DNA of 64,000 bases from NCBI GenBank assembly GCA_033032175.1, contig CM065320.1:12791413-12855412 (forward strand), given 5' to 3'. Positions 10,660 to 19,369 of this stretch are shown here, one piece after another. This stretch comes from Saturnia japonica. Its lineage: Eukaryota; Arthropoda; Insecta; Lepidoptera; Saturniidae. Each line of letters begins with the position of its first letter. Positions within the stretch are counted from its first letter, which is position 1. Under the pieces are notes generated by a model. That model had not been told where the DNA came from and made no database searches. It saw only the letters and a list, made by a program, of their open reading frames with translations. Made by a program: the position numbers and the translations under genes.

Positions 10660-10815
10660 ACTCATCGCATTGCCGCCCCTCCCTGCCAGGAACTTCGCTC
10701 TGGCAAGAGAACGCGCGCACCACGGTGTGCACTCATTGGCTGAGCGATGTCCGCACAGTCGCTGACAAATGAGCGATTGCAAGGCGCAGGGCGAGGTTAA
10801 GAATCGCGCGAAAGG
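10660..10815. other. GC-rich island at the head of the LINE array
   Basis: This 155-bp stretch is much richer in G+C than the DNA to its left. It has no ORF I can support. It carries CGCATTGCCGCCCC (reverse complement GGGGCGGCAATGCG), a near-inverted copy of the GGGCGGCATTGG at 10814-10825 where the LINE array begins. It may be the remnant of an older element or the original landing site. Confidence 0.3.
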
Positions 10816-10825
10816 GCGGCATTGG

Positions 10826-10923
10826 ACAAGTCCGGTGAAGCTGTAAAAGCCGCAGTGGCTCTGTTTTAGGATAGGGCCCCTAAGGCTAACAGTGTAGTCA
10901 GTTCAAAAAAAAAAAAAAAAAAA
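10826..10923 (+). mobile_element. Jockey-like LINE copy A: 79-bp 3' end plus A-tail
   Basis: A very short 5'-truncated copy: GGTGAAGCTGTAAAAGCCGC, then TAGGGCCCCTAAGGCTAACA, then a poly(A) run at 10905-10923. It is preceded by GCGGCATTGG (10816-10825) and followed by GCGGCATTGG (10927-10936). Confidence 0.8.
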
Positions 10924-10936
10924 GAAGCGGCATTGG

Positions 10937-11031
10937 TTACCCAAGACCGGTGAAGCTGTAAAAGCCGCAGCGGCTCTGTTTTAGGATAGGGCCCCTAAGG
11001 CTAACAGTGTAGTCAGTAATAAAAAAAAAAA
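10937..11031 (+). mobile_element. Jockey-like LINE copy B: about 84-bp 3' end plus A-tail
   Basis: It has the same 3' end as copy A, truncated a few bases away, with an A-run at 11021-11031. It is flanked by GCGGCATTGG at 10927-10936 and 11032-11041. Confidence 0.8.
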
Positions 11032-11041
11032 GCGGCATTGG

Positions 11042-11638
11042 TTCTCCGCAGAGGACGGGCGGTTAACTTCGCTCCAGCACACACGTCACGTCCACCCAAG
11101 CCTAGGTCCGTTCCTCGGTGTGAAGCCCTTGGGTCAGGCAGCCGCCCACGCGATACAAGTGACACTATACGTGCAACAATTAGCTAACCACACACAACAT
11201 TACACACGTATGAACACACACACGTGCACACCACACAGGTACATAGGTTCTGTAAGGGACCTTTTTTTTTCTTTTTTTGCGCTAGTTAGACTAATGCGCT
11301 AGTTAGTGTAGAAAAACCATTCCGATTACTAAACACACATACGCATGGCTCCCTCCTTCCTCCCAGGAGGAGGGGAACGTGCATATGAGTATATATTAGT
11401 TAGCTCGAATTTGTAGGAGTAGGGTATTAGTTAGATCGCGACCTTTTCGCATTCGCGACAACCGCCCGAGCCGAGGTTCGGCCACTCTGGCACCCTCGTG
11501 CGAGTCGTCAAAAACTTTCGCGGCTGAGTGCCCTAAGCGCTCGTCCCCAAGTTCGGTGAAGCTGTAAAAGCCGCAGCGGCTCTATTTTTGGATAGGGCCC
11601 CTAAGGCTAACAGTGTAGTCAGATCAAAAAAAAAAAAA
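11042..11638 (+). mobile_element. Jockey-like LINE copy C: about 590-bp 3' end plus A-tail
   Basis: Starts at CTCCGCAG, equivalent to about 15891 of copy D, and covers the 3' UTR: GCGATACAAGTGACACT, CTTCCTCCCAGGAGGAGG, TTAGATCGCGACC, CTAAGGCTAACAGTGTAG. The A-run is 11626-11638. It is flanked by GCGGCATTGG (11032-11041) and GCCGCATTGG (11639-11648). Confidence 0.8.
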
Positions 11639-12315
11639 GCCGCATTGGTAGAAAGAGATTATTGAAAGCAAAAAGGGGATTCCGATTTTGATCGTTGACG
11701 CAAACGGACCTGTCCACTAGCGCCCTCGATCGCTCTCGTAATTTATTTCATTTCTGCTTGAACTTGTTTACTAATTTTTTGCTCTGATCGATGGACCAGG
11801 TCCTAGGCCAAGCCAGTTCAGAGCACACAGTTTAAACTTGTTTTTTAAGCTTTCTCTATTCATATCGCGTTGTTTTGTTGGACAGTGTTATTGTTGCGTG
11901 GCGGGTATTTCGGTACTCGTGTGCCCAAACGCACAAATCCATGCTTAGTGATCGCTTGTCGGATACCCAGTGGTGTTAACCAAGATAAGTGGGGCGTGCC
12001 CTGAGCGCTCACCGGTTACCTCCTTCTGAGGTAAACGGTAACTCGGATGGGCCTGGGAATCTTAGCCTTTGCCTTTTGCATAATTAAGCCCCAGGTGTCT
12101 CCTACCCAACCCTTCCTATCCTTACCATCCCATCCTAGTGGTGGTTTGGGCGGAGCCGCGGCTTAGCTCAGAGTCCCTGACTTGTACGCCAAATACACAG
12201 CCACACTCGAAGTGACACCCGGTGCGACTTACGAGTTAGTCGCGTCCGAATCCACTGCCGCGTCCGTACCCGCCGCCGTTGCATCCACCTCCGCCGACGC
12301 ATATAAATATACCGG

Positions 12316-13107
12316 GTGTACGGACCAGACAAAAGACCATTCTCTATGGTAGTGGTTATCTTAGATAGAACCCCCGAGGGTAAAGCTATCTATAACGTAG
12401 CTACTGTGTGCGCCCTCTCAGGCATCACAGTAAAAAACCAGTACAAGAATAGAATCCCGACGCAATGTCACTACTGCCAATTATACTGGCACTCCACCCG
12501 CCACTGTCATCTCACTCCTAGGTGCGTCAAGTGATTCGAGAATCACTCCACTAGGGAGTGTCCCCGTAAGCGCGACTCACCCGGTGTGCCGAGCTGTGTC
12601 CTTTGCGGTCAAGCGGGGCACCCGCGAACTATCGAGGTGCCCGAAAGCCCAGCGCACGACGCGCCCCCGACGGATGAAGCCACCTGCCCATCAGAAGGCA
12701 CTTCACGCCCCCGTCGACCCTGCCCCTCACCCCCAGCCACAGCCTCTGCTGTCAACGGAGGCTTTTCCTAATCTCCCTAACATCCCCCGCGCTCCTGTAG
12801 CCGCCGCCTCAGCACCTAGTGTGCCCCTCAGCGCATACGAGACCCTCGGGCCCTGGGGGCCCCCGCCCGCCACAATCCTCAACCCCTCATGGACCTGGAC
12901 CTGGCCCCCAGACCCCAGCCCCTTATGGCTGTCCAAACCCCCGCTCCACGTAGTTCTGCTCCTCCATCGGACGTTGTCCTCATTGCTCTTTTACTCCAAG
13001 AGCACAGCTTCACGGAGGTCGGTGCCTACGTCGACTATCTCAACGAACACGGTTGCATAATGACAGTGTGGAAATTCCCCGGCTATCGGAGACGATACAT
13101 CGTCTAG
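12316..13107 (+). pseudogene. LINE ORF1 remnant (gag-like, zinc knuckles)
   Basis: 12316-12534 encodes a segment with VVVILDRTPEGK and CALSGITV, typical of the PRE_C2HC domain of Jockey-type ORF1 proteins, then a knuckle CHYCQLYWHSTRHC (C-x2-C-x4-H-x4-C). The next knuckle starts RCVK but its second Cys codon reads TGA, followed by FENHSTREC. A third begins CVLCGQAGH at about 12595. The downstream part is proline-rich and out of frame. The product would bind element RNA in an intact copy. This one is broken by the in-knuckle stop and by frame changes. Confidence 0.7.
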
Positions 13108-13137
13108 ACCTCGATGCTGTAAACCGAAAGCCTTCCA

Positions 13138-15880
13138 ATGGATAAGCTAAAACCGAAAGGAATTAACATTTCCTTTTTTAACGCGAGGAACCTTGCTCCT
13201 CAGCGTGATCCCGTAGCTAACTTCCTAGTAGAACACCAGTTAGATATGTTTCTTATACAAGAAATACTAAACCCTAAGCTCGCTAACTATAACATTATTA
13301 GGAATGACCGTGTCATCCGAGGCGGCGGCACTCTCATTTACTATAAATGCTCACTATACTGTATGCGAATTGTCCCTCCCGAACTTACCAATTTGGAAGT
13401 TTCAATAAGTAGATTAGGTATGACTGACCACCCGTCAATCATAATCGTATCCGCATATCTAGCGCCGTTGAAAAACTCCTCCGGTCCGATCTGGAGGCAC
13501 TCTTTTCACTCAGTCCCTCCGTAACCATAGCAGTCGACCTCGACAGCGGTCACACTTACTTTAACAGTTCGATAGACTCCCGTAACGGGAGTATACTCGA
13601 TCAGTTATGTAATGAAATTAACTTTGACTGGTTAGCTCCCTCCGAACTCACCCACTTTCAAGATCAATGTCGTCCGACAGTGCTTGATGTGGCTCTATTG
13701 AAAGGTATCGAGCTTTGGTTACAATTTTTAGAAATCGTACACAACTTCGACTAGGACATCCCTCCGACCATTGTCCTCCGTCCGTCCAGGTGTTTGACTA
13801 CGCGAAACTCAAATACTTACTCGAGGACAGGCCGTCCTCGGACAGCCTAGATAGGGTCCCTGACGTACTGCAGTCGGCCGCAGACGCCGACTTAGCGATC
13901 GATTCCCTCGTCGACCACCTCTAGGTCAGTATCAGAGAGGCCTCAAGAGAGATCAGAACGGCAAGCGATCACCGCTTTATACACCCTGTCGACCTGCGAG
14001 CGTTAAAGGTGGAAAAGAACGCTCAACACGCGCTCAGGAATCATTCCCGTCTAGGAACAACTGCGCACGGTTACGCGCATTACAAAGAGAGTTCAAAGCT
14101 CGCATCACTGAATACAGAGGTCATAGCTGGGACAACCTCGTAGAGGGTCCCAGACCGTCCCAACTCACATAATGGAAAATAGCTAGATCATTAAAAATAG
14201 AATACTCCTCCCAACTACCACCCCTCACAATAGGCTCGGGCCTCCGACTCGCGTTCGATAGCGAAGACAAGGCAGAGTGTCTTGCCGCAAGCTTGGGAGA
14301 GCCAGTGTTCTCCAAACTACGTCAACATAGACGCCGTACATGTCAACGAAATCGAAGCCTCGGTACAGGAACTCAGTTCAGTCCCCGCCGCGGATATCCT
14401 AACCCCGGGCACGTCTAACGAAGTCCGTTCCGTCATCAAGGGCATTAAGTTTAAAAAATCTCCCGGTCTTGACGAGATTCGGAACGAAGTATTCAAACTT
14501 CTTCCCGATCACCTCATTACACTCTTAGTTTGCATATTCAATGTAAATATCGCCCACTGCCATTTCCTAGTAGCCTGAAAAACGGCCATAGTCATAGGAA
14601 TACATAAACCCGGCAAAAAAGTATCGCTTCCCGATAGCTATCGCCCAATCAGTCTCTTGAATACCTTAAGTAAAATTATGAGCTTCTTCTTCTTCTTCTT
14701 CTGAACCGTCTCAAAACCGTGATGGACGAGAAAGATCTATATCCACCGGAACAGTTCAGGTTCCGCGCACCGACACTCGTGTACGCACCAACGCCTCACG
14801 GAGCACACAGCGGATAACTTTATCTTCGACGTCGCCAAGGCCTTCGACAAGATTTGGCACGCCGGACTACTGCACAAGCTACACCGCTTACAAGTCCCAG
14901 ATAGATTAGTTCACATCATCCGCGATTACCTCACTGACCGCACCTTCCGCTACCGAGCGGAAGGTGTACTCTCCACACTCCACCCCATACACTCGGGCGT
15001 CCCACAAGACTCCATTCTGGTGCCTTGTCTTTTCAATCTGTACGTCAGTGACCTACCGCGTCCTGCTAAGGTTCAGGTAGGTCTATACGCTGACAACACA
15101 GTCATCTACGCGTCCGATAGGAATAGACTTAGGCTCAGACACAGAGTTCAACGCGCCGTCACCATTCTCGGTAAACCGTCACCACTATCGGTAAATGTTA
15201 CACCCAATGGCGCATAGCCATCAACCTATCAAAGAGCGCTGCGATTATCTTTAATCCTAGTCAAGAAGAGCTCCCTGAGAGTGTCAACACTCTCAAACTC
15301 TTCAAAGACAGCATCCCCTGGGCCACCGAGACTAAATATCTCGGTGTGAACCTCGATAGAAAACTCACCTTCGACTCTCATGTCCGTACCGTTTGTAAAC
15401 CAGCCGCAATGGTCATAAGCCGATTACAGCACCTGATCATAACCAAAATGTCACTGAGACATAAGCTTACTCTGTAAAAATTGTGTATCCGTTCTATTAT
15501 GATATATAGCTGCACCGCATTCGTACATATGTACAAAATCGAATATACACAGATTCCAAGTTCTCCAATCTGGAGTTCTAAATAAAATCAATAATGGCCC
15601 CTGGTTCGTTTGACAGCTAGACCTTCATAGAGATATGAAACTCCCCTCGATCGAATCTTACATCAAATACCTCTCACGATCTTACTTCGACACCGTGTCG
15701 AATCACGCGAATCTTTTGATTAAAGCCACCGCGATTTACGATCCAGTCCCAAACGCCACCCGCTTACAGCGCTGACCGCGTAACATCTTCACCGATCCCG
15801 ATGACGAAATCGAGCAAAAAATCGCGTATTACTCAACCGTCTCTCTAAACAGAGCGTGTTCGCGCCCACGCCCGTGTAAC
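13138..15880 (+). pseudogene. LINE ORF2 remnant (endonuclease and reverse transcriptase)
   Basis: 13138-13524 shows an AP-endonuclease N-terminus: INISFFNARNL, FLIQEI (normally QET) and RGGGTLIYY. GHPSDHCP near 13757 is the C-terminal SDH motif in another frame. RT signals follow: KSPGLDEIRNEVFK (about 14458), SYRPISLLNTLSK (after a frame break), AFDKIW (about 14845), and LYADNTVIYA (about 15085), where the catalytic YADD has become YADN. The C-terminal part has YLSRSYFDTVSNHA (about 15670). At least five frame breaks or stops are visible, so no enzyme can be made. Confidence 0.75.
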
Positions 15881-16845
15881 CACCGTTCCCTCCGCAGGAA
15901 ACGGGCGGTTAATTTCGCTCCCGCACACCCACCACCGCGACCTCCCTCTCTCGCGGCAACTCAAGCCTAGGTCCGTTCCTCGGGGTGAAACCCTTGAGTC
16001 TGGCAGCTGCCCGCGCGATACAAGTGACACTTTACGTGCAACACTTAGCTACCCACATACAAACGACACACACACACATATGTACATACGTGCACACCTC
16101 ACAGGTATATAAGTTCTCTAAGGAACCTTTTTTCTTTTTTTGCACTAAATAGTGTAGAAAATATTTCAGATTACTAAATACATATACACATGTTCCTTCC
16201 TGCCTCCCAGGAGGAAGGAACATGTATATATGTATATGTTAGTTTAGCTTGATTCTACGGATAGGGAATTAGTTAGATCGCGACATCATTGCAATCGCGG
16301 CAACAGCCCAAGCCGAGGTCCGGCCACTTTGGCACCCTTGCGCGCTTGTTGCCTTAAGCGCTCGCCCCCAAGCCCGGTAAAGTTTTAAAAGCCGCAGCGG
16401 CACTGTTTTTGGATAGGGACCCTAAGTCTAACAGCAAGGTCAGACAGAAAAAAAAATCGGCATTGTATAGTTCAGACAGATCAAGTTTAAAAACGGAATA
16501 TTGTTTCAATCATAATAAAGGTACTTAACAAAACTTACACAAAATAAACATGAGGCATATATCTACCCACATTGCATCGGTATCAGGCCAGGCGAACGTC
16601 ATTTTTCAAAGACCAGAGGGTTTCACACAGTACTACACACACACACTTTCACACAGTTTATGGAATAATTTCAAAGGAAAATGATAGTTCGAATTATTAT
16701 TTTTTGTCGCGTTTAGCGTTTGGCCAAAGTCTAACCTGATGTTCAGTGACGATGTGTTCCAAGATGTTAAAACGCTAAGCCTAGTGGAGGACTGGCTCTC
16801 AAGTGCAGCTGCAGGAAAACACTTACAGGTGCTTGGCAACAGAGT

Positions 16846-16990
16846 TTCAACTTGAGGGTGGTAGCTAGCAAAACGGGTATTAGAAAAAAACCCTACCACC
16901 ATGCTATGGTTTCATCACGATGTTTTCCTGCGTCGACAGTTCAGGCTCATTGCAAGGATTCGAATTCACGTCAAGTCACGTCATTGCTTT
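16846..16990 (-). repeat. tRNA-headed SINE-2 fragment, antisense
   Basis: Its reverse complement contains GAATTCGAATCCTTGCAATG (B-box region), GATGAAACCATAGC and TGGTGGTAGGGT, which match the SINE at 28281-28495 in order. It is truncated at both ends and ends about 70 bp before the homology to 1545-1585 begins. Confidence 0.55.
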
Positions 16991-17094
16991 CAGGTGTCGC
17001 TTATCGATACTTTCATGCTACGCGTCCCTATTTACAATTTTCTTTTTAAACATATCAACGAACGTAAACATTGCACGTGTAACAGTCTCAACAT

Positions 17095-17401
17095 AGTTAT
17101 GCAGTCTGTACCCTCTCTTATTACGTCTTGTTAATTGGTACATACGTTAGAAATGCTGATGTTACGTTTTTAACCCATATTATGTCTGCAAACTACTGAT
17201 AGACACCTGGTGTTTTGACTGAATGTATTGCGACATATTTCTCATTATTTCATAGTAAACAGCCCCACTTTGTGTTTATAGAATAAGAGTTTATAAAAGA
17301 GACATTTGTAACAAATAAAAGCATTCTTAATAAAGCTTCTTGAGAATCAGTCTTGTCTTAGACTTTTTAAAAACCCTCGGCAGTGCTCCCGAAATTTAAC
17401 T
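17095..17401 (+). repeat. 5' LTR (promoter)
   Basis: 307 bp. It holds TATAAAAG (17292-17299), two AATAAA signals (17314-17319, 17329-17334) and TCAGTC (17347-17352), which matches the arthropod initiator. If transcription starts at that initiator, both AATAAA lie in U3. They would then be read only in the 3' copy, which avoids premature polyadenylation. The start site is an inference. Confidence 0.9.
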
Positions 17402-17418
17402 GGCGCAGCCGGTAGGAT
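17401..17418 (+). promoter_or_regulatory. Primer-binding site
   Basis: TGGCGCAGCCGGTAGGAT begins at the last base of the LTR. It resembles the serine-tRNA primer site used by 17.6/297-type elements (from memory, one base different), so tRNA-Ser priming is likely. Minus-strand DNA synthesis would start here. Confidence 0.75.
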
Positions 17419-17574
17419 ACTCAATCAACAATAAAAGTCTGTGTTCGAGTCTTACAAATCGGTCTCATGTGCAGATTTTGAGTATCTACGAACCAATAAA
17501 TAAGTTAACGTCGGGTTCCACATCTATTTCCGAGAGATCCTGTCCTAAAAGCGAAAGCAGCTATACGGCAAGAC

Positions 17575-17597
17575 ATGGGAACGAGCAGACTGTAAGT
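17575..17597 (+). promoter_or_regulatory. First env codons and splice donor in the leader
   Basis: An ATG at 17575 is followed by four full codons and two further bases, and then by GTAAGT (17592-17597), a perfect donor. It ends in phase 2, which is the phase needed by the acceptor at 23019/23020. It therefore likely supplies the env start codon on a subgenomic RNA, as in gypsy. Predicted from signals only. Confidence 0.7.
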
Positions 17598-17665
17598 GAC
17601 CATTTTTACAATCCTTGTCTCGTCCTTGTTATTTTCTGTGGTTGTATTTTTCGTTGGACATTGTT

Positions 17666-17779
17666 ATAATTTTCAAACAAAAATCGTTGAAAATTATTTA
17701 ACAAATTTTTATAATTTTCAAACAAACATCGTTGAAAATTATTTTTCATAATTTTCGAATAAAAATCGTCGAAAGTTAT
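17666..17779 (+). repeat. Three tandem palindromic units in the leader
   Basis: Three 32-bp inverted repeats at 17666-17697, 17711-17742 and 17748-17779, each with arms of the form ATAATTTTCAA and TTGAAAATTAT around an A-rich 10-base loop ending ATCG. In the third unit both arms change together (CGA/TCG), so pairing is kept. AT-rich repeats continue to 17960 (TAATTTTGAGAATTTT type). This could be an RNA structure, or a protein-binding array like the insulators found in the leaders of some errantiviruses. Confidence 0.7.
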
Positions 17780-18007
17780 TTGACTTCATAGATTATAAGA
17801 TATTGAGAAATATTAATAATAAATATTAATTTTGAGAATTTTAATTTGATAATTTTAATTTCGATAATTTTAATTTTGAGAATTTTGATTTTGATAATTT
17901 TGTTATAAGATTTATTTTGTGAATTTTATTTTGAAAATATTATTTTGTGAATTTTAATTTTGTGAATTTTACTTTGTGTGTGTTTAATTAAATAAATACA
18001 ATTCAAA

Positions 18008-19369
18008 ATGCAACGCAACAATGAATCAACAATTCAATTAGTATCAAAAGAACTTTTAAGTTTAATTCCCAAGTACGATGGTGATCAAAATACTTTAAAT
18101 TTATTTATTAAAAAAAGTGAATATATAATCAGAAATTTTAGCGGATCAAACAATGTTGTTCAAACTACATATGTGTTTCATGCTATAACTAGTAGATTAT
18201 GTGGTAAAGCCGCTGCTCTACTAAGTGAAAGAGAAGACATAACAACTTGGGAACAATTAAGAGCTGTTTTGATTCAACATTTTGGTGATCCTAGATCGGA
18301 AGAGTGTGTGGCAATTGAGTTGGAAAATTTAAAAATTAAAGTTGGTGAAACATATACGCAATTTTGTAACAGGATACAACAAACACGCTGCACCCTCTTC
18401 TCCAAGGTCAATTTATTAACTGATGAAGGCCTCAAAGCCGCTAAAATGATTATCTATAATAATATGTGCTTGAATGTATTTTTATATAATTTACCAGAGG
18501 ATTTAATTCGAATTGTGCGACTTAAAGGTTGTACCGTTTTAGAAAACGCACTAAGTGTTGTCATGGAGGAGGTCAATTTTCAATATCAGTACAATTCTAA
18601 AAATAAAAATAAATCTAATATTAAACCAGTTCAACAATTTTTCACGCCTACTTTAACAAATAATTTTAATAATAATTTCAAACCTCAACCTGCATTTGTG
18701 CCAAATACATTTAATTCCGGACAACAAAATTTTAAATTCGGAATTCCATACCAAACACAAAATAATTTTAAACCGTATAATAATAATTTTAAATTCGGTA
18801 TTCCAAATCAAAATGTACAATTCAGACCTAACCTAAACCAACAAGGATATAAACCAAATTTTGGAAATAATAATTTTAAATTCGGTATTCCAAATCAAAA
18901 TGTACAATTCAGACCTAACCTAAACCAACAAGGATATAAACCAAATTTTGGAAATAATAATTTTAAATTCGGTATTCCTAATCAACAAGGGTTCAAACCA
19001 CAATTTAACAATACACAAAACCGACCTAATTTCAACATGCCAAATCAACAATTTAAATTTGGTATACCACCACAAAATCAACCTCAACGTAATCCACCTC
19101 AATTTCAGGCAAGCGATGTGTCAATGCGCACAGCTCGTCCTATTAGACAAAATATGATAGAGTCTTTAGAAATGAACGACCCTGAAATTGAATACCAAGA
19201 CTATCAACCTGATTATACAGAATATGAAAATCATTATTTCATTGACGATAATCAACAAACTGCTTATGACGATTATCATGAAAACATAGAACCTGTTGAA
19301 ACTGAAGAAGCTGAAAATGAATGCGTAAATTTTCCTATAAAAGCCTCCAAGAGCGACCCCCAGAAATAG
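18008..19369 (+). CDS. gag: Errantivirus Gag polyprotein
   Basis: 453 residues from ATG 18008. The N-terminal half looks like a retrotransposon Gag capsid region, with TWEQLRAVLIQHFGD and YTQFCNRIQQTRC. It would assemble into particles that package the RNA genome. No CCHC zinc knuckle is present, as in other errantiviruses. Instead residues about 230-375 are rich in Asn, Gln and Phe and carry five FKFGIP motifs. Part of this is a perfect 87-bp (29-codon) tandem repeat starting at 18784 and 18871, with a partial third at 18958. The C-terminus is acidic and Tyr-rich. It ends in the slippery overlap with pol. Confidence 0.92.
   Translation: MQRNNESTIQLVSKELLSLIPKYDGDQNTLNLFIKKSEYIIRNFSGSNNVVQTTYVFHAITSRLCGKAAALLSEREDITTWEQLRAVLIQHFGDPRSEECVAIELENLKIKVGETYTQFCNRIQQTRCTLFSKVNLLTDEGLKAAKMIIYNNMCLNVFLYNLPEDLIRIVRLKGCTVLENALSVVMEEVNFQYQYNSKNKNKSNIKPVQQFFTPTLTNNFNNNFKPQPAFVPNTFNSGQQNFKFGIPYQTQNNFKPYNNNFKFGIPNQNVQFRPNLNQQGYKPNFGNNNFKFGIPNQNVQFRPNLNQQGYKPNFGNNNFKFGIPNQQGFKPQFNNTQNRPNFNMPNQQFKFGIPPQNQPQRNPPQFQASDVSMRTARPIRQNMIESLEMNDPEIEYQDYQPDYTEYENHYFIDDNQQTAYDDYHENIEPVETEEAENECVNFPIKASKSDPQK
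19327..19333 (+). promoter_or_regulatory. -1 ribosomal frameshift heptamer
   Basis: AAATTTT in the gag frame reads A-AAT-TTT, a canonical X-XXY-YYZ site. It lies 33 bases before the gag stop codon (TAG 19367-19369) and within the gag-pol overlap. Slipping there puts ribosomes in the pol frame at TCC TAT AAA. No stable downstream structure is obvious by eye. Confidence 0.8.

Larger units (their letters stand above)
11649..16456 (+). mobile_element. Jockey-like LINE copy D, near full length, degenerate
   Basis: About 4.8 kb with a 5' UTR (11649-12300), remnants of ORF1 and ORF2, a 3' UTR (about 15880-16447) like copy C, and an A-run at 16448-16456. Imperfect target copies flank it: GCCGCATTGG at 11639-11648 and TCGGCATTGT at 16457-16466. 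The poly(A) end, a PRE_C2HC-type ORF1 with CCHC knuckles, and an endonuclease-RT ORF2 fit the Jockey clade. Stops, frameshifts and a CTT microsatellite at 14685-14702 show it is dead. G+C is clearly higher than in the flanks. Confidence 0.8.

Noticed and set aside
10816..11641. LINE array as a template-jump product or simple tandem duplication
   Set aside because: Template jumps would not place a target copy between units, and the truncation points differ between A, B and C. Separate insertions explain it better.
12584..13060. 158-codon proline-rich open frame as a separate gene
   Set aside because: It lies inside the LINE ORF1 remnant in a shifted frame; the zinc-knuckle text is in another frame.
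17640..17960. Leader repeats as a proven gypsy-type insulator
   Set aside because: The position is similar, but I see no match to the known Su(Hw) site. Kept only as a possibility.
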